Assembly (NCBI GenBank): GCA_963667145.1
Contig: OY762943.1
Coordinates: 186,001 to 250,000 of the forward strand
Length of the DNA: 64,000 bases
Origin: G963667145 sp963667145
GTDB taxonomy: Bacteria; Cloacimonadota; Cloacimonadia; G963667145
Direction of reading: 5' to 3'
Below the pieces are notes generated by a model. The model did no database searches. It was not told the DNA's origin and was given only the letters and a program-made list of their open reading frames with translations. The position numbers and the translations under genes are program-made. Each line of letters opens with the position of its first letter. Position 1 is the stretch's first letter. Of the stretch, positions 1-9,304 are shown piece by piece.

Positions 1-116
1 AAATCTTAAGGGAGACAGAAGTAGCATACGAACTTTTGCCTCCAATTTTTTAGTGGGGAAACTTCTTGTGTATTTGAATGAGAAGATGCGATGAAATTTA
101 CTGAAGAATAAAAGAA

Positions 117-145
117 TTGACACATTTTTCAGTTAATCTTATTGA
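117..145 (+). promoter_or_regulatory. candidate promoter of the first molybdenum hydroxylase operon
   Basis: TTGACA at 117-122 lies 54 bases before the start codon at 176. A TATTGA hexamer follows at 140-145 (17-base spacing), a fair match to a sigma-70 -10 box. The rest of 1-175 shows no gene and no riboswitch fold that I recognise. Confidence 0.35.
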
Positions 146-175
146 TACAACATATTAAAATTTTTGGAGGATTGG

Positions 176-946
176 ATGTTTAGATTCGAAGAAATTGCAA
201 TCCCAAAGAGTCTATCGGAGGCTGCGGAATTATTGGCTACATCAGGTAGCGTTCCTGTTTCTGGTGGACTTTTTTTGCGGTTTGCAAAAGTCAAATGTCA
301 GAAAGCTGTTGATTTGTCCGAGTTAGGTTTGGATTTCATCAAAAAAAGTGGTTCAACTGTAGAAATAGGTGCAACGACTTCTTTGCGAAAAATAGAGTTG
401 GATACCGCAGACTATTTTGGAGGAGCTTTAAGCGTTGCTGCTTCACACATTCTGGGTGTGCAGTTTAGGAATTTGGCAACCATTGGCGGAGCGGTTATGG
501 CAAAGCACGGATTTTCCAATTTGATTACCGTTTTGTTAGCTCTAGATGCAAAGTTGGTTTTTGCTTCGGGAAAAGTTGTCAGTTTGGCGGATTTCATCGA
601 AAACAAGGTTGAAAAAGAGTTGTTGGAAAAAATTGTCATTGAGAACATTTTCGACAAAGTCAGTTTTCAATTGTTGCAACACACCTCTTTGGACATTGCG
701 GTTTTAAATATCTGCGTAGCCAAAAAAGGTAAGGAAATTAACATCAGCGTTGGCTCTAGACCTCAAATTGCCGTGAGAGCAAAATCGGCGGAAAAAGAGT
801 TTGCAAGTAGTGGCGATGTTTTGGCTACGGTTAAAGTTGCTGTTGATGAAATTTCTTTCGGAAAGGACGTGCGAGGTAGCGGTGAATATCGCAAGGCTTT
901 GGCTGAGAGTTTGATAGAAAAAGCGATTGTGGAGGTAAGCAAATGA
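176..946 (+). CDS. xanthine dehydrogenase family, FAD-binding subunit (divergent)
   Basis: This 256-residue protein is the medium subunit of a three-subunit molybdenum hydroxylase, which would pass electrons from the 2Fe-2S subunit to NAD or another acceptor through FAD. The ATG at 176 is chosen because GGAGG at 166-170 precedes it; a longer TTG frame would start inside that site. The fold family is shown by the second flavin loop (ATIGG near residue 101) and by its place upstream of the other two subunits. The first flavin loop, normally GGxTD, reads VSGGLFLRF at 28-36, and the protein is shorter than the usual 270-290 residues. FAD binding may therefore be weak or altered. It overlaps the next gene by 4 bases. 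Confidence 0.8.
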   Translation: MFRFEEIAIPKSLSEAAELLATSGSVPVSGGLFLRFAKVKCQKAVDLSELGLDFIKKSGSTVEIGATTSLRKIELDTADYFGGALSVAASHILGVQFRNLATIGGAVMAKHGFSNLITVLLALDAKLVFASGKVVSLADFIENKVEKELLEKIVIENIFDKVSFQLLQHTSLDIAVLNICVAKKGKEINISVGSRPQIAVRAKSAEKEFASSGDVLATVKVAVDEISFGKDVRGSGEYRKALAESLIEKAIVEVSK

Positions 947-1398
947 AATTAGACATTATTTTGAACGGAGAACCGAAATCTTACCTCATCAACGAGGACG
1001 AATACCTTTTGGATGTTTTGCGAAATAACGGAATTACAAGCGTGAAAAGAAGTTGCGACTCTTCTTCTTGTGCGATGTGCACCGTTTTGCTTGAGGGCAA
1101 ACCAATTCTTTCTTGTTCGTTTTTGGCAGCTCGTGCTCAAGGCAAAGCTGTTACCACTGTCGAAGGCATTCAAAAAGAGGTCGCAGAGTTTTTCAAGGCG
1201 ATGAACCAAGAGGGTGCTATCCAGTGTGGATACTGCGATTCCGCTTTGGCTGTGACTGTTTATGCTATGGTTAAGGAGCTTGGCACAAATTTAAGCGATG
1301 AGCAAATTAGACATTATGTAGGCGGAAATGTTTGTCGTTGTTCAGGTTATATGAGCCAAATGCGAGCTATAAAAACATTTTTGGGAGGTTTAAAATGA
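943..1398 (+). CDS. xanthine dehydrogenase family, 2Fe-2S subunit
   Basis: This 151-residue small subunit carries two 2Fe-2S clusters that connect the molybdenum site to FAD. The plant-ferredoxin-type cluster uses C38, C43, C46 and C58. The second, helical-domain cluster uses C95, C98, C131 and C133. The first motif reads SCDSSSCAMC instead of the common GCGxGxCGxC, so the glycines around the first cluster are replaced while all cysteines remain. The start ATG overlaps the end of the FAD subunit, and its stop overlaps the start of the large subunit (ATGA), which indicates translational coupling. The family is clear; the substrate of the complex cannot be read from this subunit. Confidence 0.9.
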   Translation: MKLDIILNGEPKSYLINEDEYLLDVLRNNGITSVKRSCDSSSCAMCTVLLEGKPILSCSFLAARAQGKAVTTVEGIQKEVAEFFKAMNQEGAIQCGYCDSALAVTVYAMVKELGTNLSDEQIRHYVGGNVCRCSGYMSQMRAIKTFLGGLK

Positions 1399-3728
1399 GT
1401 AAAATTGTTGGAATTTCTGTTCCCAAAAACGACGGCGAAGGAATGATAAAAGGTAAGCCACTCTATACCAACGATATGGCTATGCGAGATCCCGATGCTT
1501 TGATAGTCAAGATTATGCGTTCGCCCCATCCATTTGCTCGCATCAAATCTATCGATAAGAGTGTTGCTGAGAAGATGACGGGCGTTGCTACCATCATCAC
1601 TCATTTGGATGCTGATGTTCCTCGCATCATTTATACGCGTGCAGGACAAGGATTTCCAGAGCCTTCTCCACACGACAAGTTCATTTTAGATGAGTATGTT
1701 AGATATGTTGGCGACGAAGTTTTGGCTGTGGCTGCTGTGGATGAGCGGACTGCCGAAGTTGCTTTGAAAGCTATCAAAGTTGAGTATGAGGTGTTAGAGC
1801 CTGTGCTTGATTTTGAAAAAGCCGAAAGTCACAAAAGCGTTATTCATCCCGAGCCGGAAGCTCACGAAATGTTCCCGATAGGCTTTGACCCCAAGAACAA
1901 CTTGGCTTGCTCCTATTCTTGTGAGGATGGCAACACCGATTTGGAGATGTCCAAGAGCGACATAGTTGTCGAGGACACTTTTTACACACAGGCTCAGGCA
2001 CATTATTGTGCGGAAACTCACAATTGCTACACTTATTTGGACGGACACGACAGACTGAATGTCATCAGTTCCACGCAGGTTCCTCATCATATCAGAAGGA
2101 TTATTTCCAAAGCGTTGAATTTTGACCGTGCAAGAATTAGAGTTCACAAGCCAAAAGTCGGTGGTGGCTATGGTGGAAAGCAACAAATTCACGGCGAGAT
2201 GCTCGCTTGCATCACCACACTTCGCACAGGCAAAGGTGCTATTTGCAAATACAACCGAAAGGAAGTTTTTGAATCGACTTTTTCGCGTCATCAAATGAGG
2301 ATTAAGGTCAAAATCGGTGCGAACAAAGACGGCTCTATCAACGCTATAGATATGAATGTTTTGTCCAACACGGGTGCTTATGGCGAACATGCTCTTACCG
2401 TGTTTATGCTTGCCGGTGGCAAGACTTTGCCTTTGTATGTAGTTGAAGGGCGTTCCAAAGCGGTAAAATTCGGTGGCAAGGTAGTTTACACCAACAAAAC
2501 TCCTGGCGGTGCCTATCGTGGATATGGAGCTATGCAAGGAAATTATGCGTTGGAATCTATGATGGATGTGTTGGCTGAAAAGGTCGGTGTTTCACCAGCT
2601 AAAATCCGTGAAATCAACATGATAAAAGAGGGTGAGACTTCTCCTTTGTTCAAACTCATGGGCGAAGGAACCGAAGGTAAAGCGATGATGATTGAGTCGT
2701 GTAAACTCGACTATTGCATGAAAAGAACCAAGGAGCTTGCCAAATGGAACGACGAGTGTCAAGTCACCGAACTTGGCGAAGGCAAGGTTCGCGCTCAGGG
2801 AATGGCGATTGCCATGCAAGGTTCGGGCATTCAAGATATTGACATGGCTTCGGCTGTCCTCAAGCTGAACGACGACGGCTTCTTCAATCTCCTTATCGGT
2901 GCCACGGAAATCGGTCAAGGTTCGGATACAATTTTAAGTCAAATAGCCGCCGATGTTTTGAATATTGATGTTTCCAAGATAATTGTGTACTCTTCGGACA
3001 CGGATACCACTCCATTTGACCCGGGAGCTTATGCTTCCAAAACCACTTATGTGACGGGCAATGCGGTTATCAAGGCTGCCAAAGCCATGAAAGCCAAAAT
3101 CGAGAGCAAAGTTGCTTCTTTGTGGGAAGGTGACGCCAAAGATGTGGAATTTGACGGAAAATTCATCAAATCAGCCAACGGCAAAAATTCTATATCCATC
3201 GAAGATTTTAGTTCGGATATGTTCTACAAAATGTGCGGTGGGCAAGAGCAACTTATGGTTTGCGAGTCTTTTGTTCCCGAAGTTTCGCCACCTCCTTATA
3301 TGGTTGCCATAGCTGACATTACCATCGATAAATCCACGGGACACTACGACATCAACGACTATTTTGCCGTTATCGATTGTGGTGGAATCATCAATCCGGC
3401 TTTGGTGCAAGTGCAAGGCGAAGGTGGACTTGTGCAAGGGATAGGTATGGCTTGTTACGAAGACGTTGTTTATTCCAATAGCGGACAAATGATGACTAAC
3501 AACTTGTTCAACTACAAGGTGCCATCTCGCAAGGAAGTCCCCAAACTTACCGTAGAATTTGCCGAATCTTATGACCCTACAGGACCTTATGGTGCAAAAT
3601 CTATCGGAGAGATAGGCGTGGACACTCCCATGGCAGCCATTGCTAACGCCATCTACAAAGCAACTGGAGTAAGAATAAAGACACTTCCGCTATTCCCAGA
3701 AAAGATTTTGATGGGAATGAAAAAGTAG
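1395..3728 (+). CDS. xanthine dehydrogenase family, molybdopterin-binding subunit (copy 1)
   Basis: This 777-residue large subunit binds the molybdenum cofactor and hydroxylates the substrate. Family motifs are GGGYGGKQ near 256, AYRGYG near 373, EIGQGSDT near 505 and the C-terminal GAKSIGE near 733, whose Glu is the catalytic base. The residue after GGGYGGK is Gln, where purine-oxidising bovine enzyme has Glu; the Arg of AYRGYG is kept. The ATG at 1395 overlaps the stop of the small subunit; a frame extending back to 1332 is rejected because it would lie inside that gene. A purine or related heterocycle is the likely substrate from context. The sequence differs strongly from the second copy at 6893, so the two enzymes probably have different substrates. 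Confidence 0.88.
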   Translation: MSKIVGISVPKNDGEGMIKGKPLYTNDMAMRDPDALIVKIMRSPHPFARIKSIDKSVAEKMTGVATIITHLDADVPRIIYTRAGQGFPEPSPHDKFILDEYVRYVGDEVLAVAAVDERTAEVALKAIKVEYEVLEPVLDFEKAESHKSVIHPEPEAHEMFPIGFDPKNNLACSYSCEDGNTDLEMSKSDIVVEDTFYTQAQAHYCAETHNCYTYLDGHDRLNVISSTQVPHHIRRIISKALNFDRARIRVHKPKVGGGYGGKQQIHGEMLACITTLRTGKGAICKYNRKEVFESTFSRHQMRIKVKIGANKDGSINAIDMNVLSNTGAYGEHALTVFMLAGGKTLPLYVVEGRSKAVKFGGKVVYTNKTPGGAYRGYGAMQGNYALESMMDVLAEKVGVSPAKIREINMIKEGETSPLFKLMGEGTEGKAMMIESCKLDYCMKRTKELAKWNDECQVTELGEGKVRAQGMAIAMQGSGIQDIDMASAVLKLNDDGFFNLLIGATEIGQGSDTILSQIAADVLNIDVSKIIVYSSDTDTTPFDPGAYASKTTYVTGNAVIKAAKAMKAKIESKVASLWEGDAKDVEFDGKFIKSANGKNSISIEDFSSDMFYKMCGGQEQLMVCESFVPEVSPPPYMVAIADITIDKSTGHYDINDYFAVIDCGGIINPALVQVQGEGGLVQGIGMACYEDVVYSNSGQMMTNNLFNYKVPSRKEVPKLTVEFAESYDPTGPYGAKSIGEIGVDTPMAAIANAIYKATGVRIKTLPLFPEKILMGMKK

Positions 3729-3740
3729 GAAAAATTATCT

Positions 3741-3771
3741 GGAAGCTATCTCATAAGTTGGGATAGCTTCC
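3741..3771 (+). terminator. perfect 10-bp hairpin after the first hydroxylase operon
   Basis: GGAAGCTATC (3741-3750) pairs exactly with GATAGCTTCC (3762-3771) across an 11-base loop, 13 bases after the stop codon. No T-run follows, so it may mark a transcript end or a stability element and not a classical intrinsic terminator. The rest of the 290-base gap to 4019 shows no gene that I can support. Confidence 0.4.
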
Positions 3772-4018
3772 ACCTGTTGATAGTGAGAATAGGCGAAACA
3801 CAGGTTGGATTGTAATAAGTTGAAGAATGAGATATAAAAAATTTAAGAAAATTATTGACTTAAAAGATGGCACAACGACAATTCGATTGTTTGCTCTATG
3901 GGCATTGGAAATGAGCGTGGCGAAGTGGAATCTCTTTTTCTGGATTTGAGATGCTATGTAGCTTGTGGTTGGATAGTTGGGAGCTTAGAATAGATTCAAT
4001 TTATTCAGGAGTAAAATA

Positions 4019-5563
4019 ATGAAAGAAAAAATCCAGGCTTTACAAGAAAAGATTGCTGAGGCTCACCTTGGTGGTGGTCAGAAGAGAATTGATGCTCAAC
4101 ATGACAAAGGAAAATGGACAGCGAGAGAGCGTATAGACTATCTTCTTGACGAGGGCAGTTTTTCAGAAATGGATATGTTTGTGACTCACAATTGTCACAA
4201 TTTTGGAATGGAAAATGACAAGACAATTGGTGACAGTGTTGTCACTGGCTCAGGTATGATAGATGGGCGTCTTGTTTATTTGTTTGCACAAGATTTCACC
4301 GTAAGCGGTGGTTCTTTATCAAAGGTTCATGCCGACAAGATTTGCAAGATTATGGACGAAGCCATGAAAGTTGGAGCACCAGTTATCGGATTGTTGGATT
4401 CCGGTGGAGCGAGAGTGCAAGAAGGTATCGATTCTTTGGCTGGTTTCGGCGAAATTTTCGTGCGTAATGTAATGGCATCAGGTGTTATTCCTCAAATTTC
4501 AACCATATTAGGTCCGTGTGCAGGTGGAGCTGTTTATTCTCCAGCTATTACCGATTACGTTATTATGAATAATGAGAACTCTTTCATGTTCATTACAGGT
4601 CCTAAGGTTGTAAAAACAGTTCTTTTTGAAGATATTACTACCGAGGATTTGGGTGGAGCAGATGTTCATATGCAAAAATCAGGCGTTTCTCATTTCAAAG
4701 GTGAGGGCGAGCAAGACACATTAGACCACATCAAGTATTTGCTTAGCTACATTCCTTCTAACTTTAGAGAGACTCCTCCAGAGTATGAATGTACCGATCC
4801 TATTGACAGAAAAAATGTTGGTTTTGAGGATATGATTCCTGACAACATTAACAAAGGTTATGACATTAGAGACGTTATAACTGAGGTTGTTGACGATAAT
4901 GAGTTCTTCGAAGTTTCTAGAGATTTCGCAAGAAATATTGTTATTGGATATGCTCGCATGAATGGAAAAACTGTTGGTATTGTTGCTAATCAACCAGCTT
5001 TTTTGGCAGGTTGCTTGGACATTAATGCATCTGTAAAAGCAGCTAGGTTTGTGAGATTTTGCGATAGTTTTAATATTCCTCTTTTGGTTTTTGAAGATGT
5101 GCCAGGATTTATGCCAGGTTCTACACAAGAACACAACGGAATTATTAGAAATGGTGCAAAATTGATGTACGCTTTTGCCGAGGCTACTGTTCCAAAGGTT
5201 ACCCTCATTTTGCGTAAAGCGTATGGTGGAGCTTACATTGTGATGAACTCTCGTCATCTTTATGCTGACAGAGTGGTTGCTTGGCCTTCTGCCGAGATTG
5301 CTGTTATGGGTTCTAAGGGAGCTGTTGAGATTTTGTTCAGGAGAGCTTCCAAAGATCAAGAAGATCCTAAAGCGTTTTTGGCTGAAAAAGAAGCTGAATA
5401 TAAAGAGAAGTTTGCCAATCCTTATGATGCAGCGTCCAAAAGTTATATAGATGGTGTTATTTTGCCGTCCGAGACTAGAACTTATCTCATAAAAACTTTG
5501 GAACAATTGGCAAACAAAGAAGCAGAAATACCTGCTAAGAAGCATGGTAATATTCCGCTTTAA
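4019..5563 (+). CDS. acyl-CoA carboxyltransferase (PccB/MmdA family)
   Basis: This 514-residue protein is the carboxyltransferase of a biotin-dependent acyl-CoA carboxylase or decarboxylase, moving CO2 between biotin and propionyl- or methylmalonyl-CoA-type substrates. It has the two crotonase-like halves of the family: an N-terminal half with LLDSGGARVQEG near 124 and GPCAGGAVYSPA near 163, and a C-terminal half with FEDVPGFMPG near 358 and RKAYGGAY near 399. Length is normal. CAGGAG at 4006-4011 precedes the ATG. No biotin carrier, biotin carboxylase or membrane decarboxylase subunit lies nearby, although biotin ligase is present at 63240. The nucleotide style (T-ending codons) matches the downstream purine genes. 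Its exact substrate is unknown. Confidence 0.88.
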   Translation: MKEKIQALQEKIAEAHLGGGQKRIDAQHDKGKWTARERIDYLLDEGSFSEMDMFVTHNCHNFGMENDKTIGDSVVTGSGMIDGRLVYLFAQDFTVSGGSLSKVHADKICKIMDEAMKVGAPVIGLLDSGGARVQEGIDSLAGFGEIFVRNVMASGVIPQISTILGPCAGGAVYSPAITDYVIMNNENSFMFITGPKVVKTVLFEDITTEDLGGADVHMQKSGVSHFKGEGEQDTLDHIKYLLSYIPSNFRETPPEYECTDPIDRKNVGFEDMIPDNINKGYDIRDVITEVVDDNEFFEVSRDFARNIVIGYARMNGKTVGIVANQPAFLAGCLDINASVKAARFVRFCDSFNIPLLVFEDVPGFMPGSTQEHNGIIRNGAKLMYAFAEATVPKVTLILRKAYGGAYIVMNSRHLYADRVVAWPSAEIAVMGSKGAVEILFRRASKDQEDPKAFLAEKEAEYKEKFANPYDAASKSYIDGVILPSETRTYLIKTLEQLANKEAEIPAKKHGNIPL

Positions 5564-5593
5564 TGAGATTTAAAAAATAATTAGGAGTTAGTA

Positions 5594-6406
5594 ATGAAGT
5601 TTGATTTTGATTATTATGCCCCAGAATCAGAAAGTGAACTCTTAGATCTTTTAGCCAATACAAATGATGCAGTTATTTTAGGTGGTGGAACAGATTTGAT
5701 AGTGAACATGAGGGCAGGACTCAGAAAGCCTGCAGCTGTTATCGACTTTAAAAAAATAGCCGGTTGTAATAAGATTGAATTTTCTTCTGACAAAGGTTTG
5801 GTTATCGGTGCAGGTGCTACGGTGAATGAGCTTTTGGAAGACAAAGTTGTAAAAGAGAAGTTTCCTATTTTGGCTGACGCATGCCATTTGTTGGCTTCTC
5901 ATCAACTTCGCAATAGAGCAACTGTGATAGGTAATGTGGTTAACGCTTCTCCATCTGGAGATTTGCCTCCAGTGTTCTTGGTTTTGGATGCGTCCATTAA
6001 GTTGGTTAGCAAAAAAGGCGAAAGAGTAGTTCCGTTAAAAGATTTCTTTACCGGAGTTAAAAAAACTGTGCTCGCTACGGATGAATGGGCAAAAGAGATT
6101 ATTGTGCCTGCAAATAGTGCAAACGCTAAGGGTGGTTACAAAAAACTTACCAGAATTAAAGGTCACGATTTGTCTTTGTTGGGTGTAGCTGTTGCTAAGG
6201 GTAACGACTTCCTTGCTGTGTCTGTAAATGCTGCTGCTCCAACTCCAGTGTTAGTTGGCAAATATTCTGCAGATACTAAAGTTGACAAAGTTGTTGACGA
6301 AATCTCAAACAAAATATCACCTATCGATGATGTCCGTTGTAGCAAAGAGTATAGGATGTTTATGGCTAAGAAGTATGCCAAAGATATTATGAAGGAGATT
6401 GCATAA
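5594..6406 (+). CDS. xanthine dehydrogenase family, FAD-binding subunit (copy 2)
   Basis: This 270-residue medium subunit of the second molybdenum hydroxylase has both intact flavin loops: GGGTDL at 30-35 and ATVIGN followed by NASPSGD near 109-121. These are the canonical signatures that the first operon's counterpart lacks in part. TTAGGAG precedes the ATG at 5594. The stop codon overlaps the start of the 2Fe-2S subunit by one base, so the three genes 5594-9280 form an operon. The carboxyltransferase ends only 30 bases upstream and may share the transcript. The protein hands electrons to a soluble acceptor, most likely NAD, by analogy with the family. Confidence 0.9.
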   Translation: MKFDFDYYAPESESELLDLLANTNDAVILGGGTDLIVNMRAGLRKPAAVIDFKKIAGCNKIEFSSDKGLVIGAGATVNELLEDKVVKEKFPILADACHLLASHQLRNRATVIGNVVNASPSGDLPPVFLVLDASIKLVSKKGERVVPLKDFFTGVKKTVLATDEWAKEIIVPANSANAKGGYKKLTRIKGHDLSLLGVAVAKGNDFLAVSVNAAAPTPVLVGKYSADTKVDKVVDEISNKISPIDDVRCSKEYRMFMAKKYAKDIMKEIA

Positions 6407-6873
6407 TGAAAACTATTTCTGTAAAAGTTAATGGTGATATGTACACCAAAGACGTAGCTGATAGTCAAATTCTGTTGCATTTTTTGAGAGATGATCTTGG
6501 TTTTACTGCTGCCAAAGAAGGTTGTGGAGCTGGAGAGTGCGGTGCTTGTACCATCTTTATGAATGGTAGAGTCGTTAATGCATGTCTTGTTTTTGCTGCT
6601 GAGGCTGATGGTGCTGAGATTGTTACTCTGGAAAATGAGTCTAAAAATGGGGAATTGTCTGAATTGCAAAAAGCTTTTCAAAAGCATCAAGCTGTTCAAT
6701 GTGGATATTGCACAGCTGGAATGATTATGTCTGTTAAAGAGCTTTTGCTTCGTAATTCAAAGCCGTCTGTTGACGAAATCAAGGAACAAATTGAAGGAAA
6801 CTTCTGTCGTTGTACTGGATATAGTCAAATCATAGACGCTGTTTTGGACGTAACCGGACAATTGGATAATTAG
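6406..6873 (+). CDS. xanthine dehydrogenase family, 2Fe-2S subunit (copy 2)
   Basis: This 155-residue small subunit carries two 2Fe-2S clusters. The ferredoxin-type motif is the canonical GCGAGECGAC with C40, C45, C48 and C60; the second cluster uses C99, C102, C134 and C136 in the usual CGYC...CRC arrangement. It shares the TAATG overlap with the FAD subunit and ends 19 bases before the large subunit. Compared with the first operon's small subunit it is closer to the family consensus, including the glycines around the first cluster. Assignment to the family is certain; the substrate is not encoded here. Confidence 0.93.
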   Translation: MKTISVKVNGDMYTKDVADSQILLHFLRDDLGFTAAKEGCGAGECGACTIFMNGRVVNACLVFAAEADGAEIVTLENESKNGELSELQKAFQKHQAVQCGYCTAGMIMSVKELLLRNSKPSVDEIKEQIEGNFCRCTGYSQIIDAVLDVTGQLDN

Positions 6874-6892
6874 GAAAGAGGGAGAAATTGTT

Positions 6893-9280
6893 ATGTACGA
6901 AAATGATAAAAATCTCAAGTATATAGGTAAAGATATCCCACGTAAAGATACCGTTTCCAAAATTTCTGGTGAGGCTCTTTACGCTACTGATATGGTACTT
7001 CCGGGTATGCTTCATGGTTTGGTGAAAGTTAGTCCTTATGCGAGTGCAAAAATTCTGAAGATAGATACGAGTAAAGCTGAGGCTTTGCCAGGGGTTAGAG
7101 GTGTTTTGACAGGTAAGGAACTTGATTATAAAATTGGTCTTTACTTAGTGGATAAAGATGTTCTTGCTAAAGATTTTGTTAGACATTATGGCGAGGCTGT
7201 AGCGGCTGTTGCTGCTGATGATTTGAAGATTGCACAACAAGCTATTGACCTTATCGAAGTTGAATACGAAGAGTTGACTCCAGTGCTTAATGTAAAAGAT
7301 GCACTCAAAGAGGATGCTCCAGTTATTCATCCTGATTTGGGCAAATACGACTATTTTGAGCCTTGTTTCACTCCTCAGCCAGGAACTAACGTTGCGAACC
7401 ACACTAAAACTAGAAAAGGTGATGTGGACAAAGCTTTTGCAAATTCCGACTATATAGTAGAGCGTGAATATACCAATCCTGCTGTGCAACACGTGCCGAT
7501 GGAAACTCATGCTGCTATCGTTCAATGGAAAACCAACGACAATATTCAAATTTGGTCTTCTGCTCAATCTGCATTTACCGTTAGAAACTTGATGGCGACT
7601 TCTTTCAAATTGCCTCATTCCAAAATCAAAGTTACTATTCCTAACGTTGGTGGTGGATTTGGTGGTAAAGCTGGTGTTGGTATTGAGCCTCTTGTGGCTT
7701 GTCTTTCCAAGAAAGCTGGTGGACGTCCTGTTAAATTTGTTGCTTCTCGTGAAGAAGAGTTCTATATGTTGCCAAGACGTACTGGTCTTACCTATAACAT
7801 CAAAACTGGTCTTGCCAAAGACGGTAAAATTTTGGGTCAAAAAATGACTCTTTACTGGGATGCTGGTGCTTATGCTGATTATGCTGTGAACGTAACCAGA
7901 GCAACTGGTTATTCGGCTAACGGCCCTTATCATATTCCAGATGCTTGGCTCGACGGATACACAATTTATACAAACTTGCCTTATTCTACTGCTTATAGAG
8001 GATTTGGACACGTAGAATTTTCTTGGGGATTGGAGCGTCATATGGATTTGTGTGCTCAGGCTCTTAACATTGACCCTTATGAATTCCGTAAGATAAATAT
8101 GTACAAACCTGGTTCCACTACTATCACAGGCGAAGAGATTACCGCTAACTCAGGTGATGTTCGCAAGTGTATGGAAACAGTCAAAGAAGCTATCGGCTAT
8201 GGCAAGTTGAGTGCTGAAGAAAAAGCTATTGAAGCTACAGGTAAAAAAATTGGTAAAGCTATGGTGACTTTCAAAAAAGCACCTGCAATGCCTGCTTTTA
8301 CTGGCTCTACAACTACCATCAGAATGAACGAAGATGGAACAGTTAACGCAAACCTTACTCTTACTGAGATTGGTCAAGGTGCTTACACTGCAATGGCAGG
8401 AATGATTGCTGAGCGTCTTCGTATTCCTTATGAAGATGTAAACGTTACTATTTACTGTGATACCGAACACGACCCCTATGACTGGCAAACTGTGGCTTCC
8501 AAAGGTTTGTTCATGAGTGGTAATGCAACTATCAAAGCCGCTGACGACTTATTGGAAAGAGCTTACAAAGTTGCTGCTGAAGTTTTGAGATGTGATGTTG
8601 TCGATTTGGATCACCAAGACGGCAAAATCTTTATCAAACACCATACCAAATCTTTCGTTACTTTTGCTCAAGTTGCTGTTGGATACGCCTATCCTAACGG
8701 AAATGGTATTGGCGGACCTATCTTGGGTGTTGGAAGTTACATCGCTCAAGGTCTTACCAACTTGGAAAAAACCACTGGTCAAGGCTATCCCGCTTTGGAT
8801 TGGACAATGGGAGTTCACGGTGTAATTGTGGAAGCTGACCCTGAATCTGGTGAATATACTATCAGAAAAATTGCTACAGCTATGGACTTAGGTAAAGTTA
8901 TCAACCTTGGATGTGCCAAAGGTCAAACTTTCGGTGCTGTTATTCAAGGAATGGGAACAGGTGTTTGTGAAGGCTACATCTACAACGATAAAGGTGTTCT
9001 GATGAACCCTAACTTCACTGACAATAAAATTCCTACTTCCAAAGATATGCCTCTTGAAATGGAATTTTATCCTGTTGAGACTCCGCAACTTGACGGACCT
9101 TTTGGAGCTAGAGGTATTGGTGAACCACCAATGTTGTCTGTTGCTGCGGGTATTGGTAACGCACTTAAAGATGCTTTGGGTATCGAACTTCTTAACTTGC
9201 CAATAAAAGCTGAAAATGTTTGGGAAGCAATCGCTGAAAAAGACAAATTCAATGTTGCTGACTATGTAACTAAAAAATAA
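6893..9280 (+). CDS. xanthine dehydrogenase family, molybdopterin-binding subunit (copy 2)
   Basis: This 795-residue large subunit binds the molybdenum cofactor and hydroxylates the substrate. Motifs are GGGFGGKAG near 253, AYRGFG near 367, EIGQGAYT near 496 and GARGIGEPP near 739, with the catalytic Glu in the last. The position that is Glu in bovine xanthine dehydrogenase (after GGGFGGK) is Ala here, and the Arg of AYRGFG is kept. GAGGGAGA precedes the ATG. The gene ends 24 bases before a nucleobase permease, and oxamate carbamoyltransferase genes follow, so xanthine, hypoxanthine or another purine is the most likely substrate. This remains inference from neighbours. Confidence 0.88.
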   Translation: MYENDKNLKYIGKDIPRKDTVSKISGEALYATDMVLPGMLHGLVKVSPYASAKILKIDTSKAEALPGVRGVLTGKELDYKIGLYLVDKDVLAKDFVRHYGEAVAAVAADDLKIAQQAIDLIEVEYEELTPVLNVKDALKEDAPVIHPDLGKYDYFEPCFTPQPGTNVANHTKTRKGDVDKAFANSDYIVEREYTNPAVQHVPMETHAAIVQWKTNDNIQIWSSAQSAFTVRNLMATSFKLPHSKIKVTIPNVGGGFGGKAGVGIEPLVACLSKKAGGRPVKFVASREEEFYMLPRRTGLTYNIKTGLAKDGKILGQKMTLYWDAGAYADYAVNVTRATGYSANGPYHIPDAWLDGYTIYTNLPYSTAYRGFGHVEFSWGLERHMDLCAQALNIDPYEFRKINMYKPGSTTITGEEITANSGDVRKCMETVKEAIGYGKLSAEEKAIEATGKKIGKAMVTFKKAPAMPAFTGSTTTIRMNEDGTVNANLTLTEIGQGAYTAMAGMIAERLRIPYEDVNVTIYCDTEHDPYDWQTVASKGLFMSGNATIKAADDLLERAYKVAAEVLRCDVVDLDHQDGKIFIKHHTKSFVTFAQVAVGYAYPNGNGIGGPILGVGSYIAQGLTNLEKTTGQGYPALDWTMGVHGVIVEADPESGEYTIRKIATAMDLGKVINLGCAKGQTFGAVIQGMGTGVCEGYIYNDKGVLMNPNFTDNKIPTSKDMPLEMEFYPVETPQLDGPFGARGIGEPPMLSVAAGIGNALKDALGIELLNLPIKAENVWEAIAEKDKFNVADYVTKK

Positions 9281-9304
9281 AACTCACAAAAAAAAGGAGA
9301 AATT

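Noticed and set aside
1..175. Possible riboswitch (purine or molybdenum cofactor) before the first operon
   Set aside because: I could not find the conserved core of either class; only a promoter-like TTGACA is visible.
3729..4018. Possible small gene or RNA in the 290-base gap before the carboxyltransferase
   Set aside because: Apart from one hairpin at 3741-3771, there is no start site with a ribosome-binding site and a sensible frame, and no tRNA-like fold.
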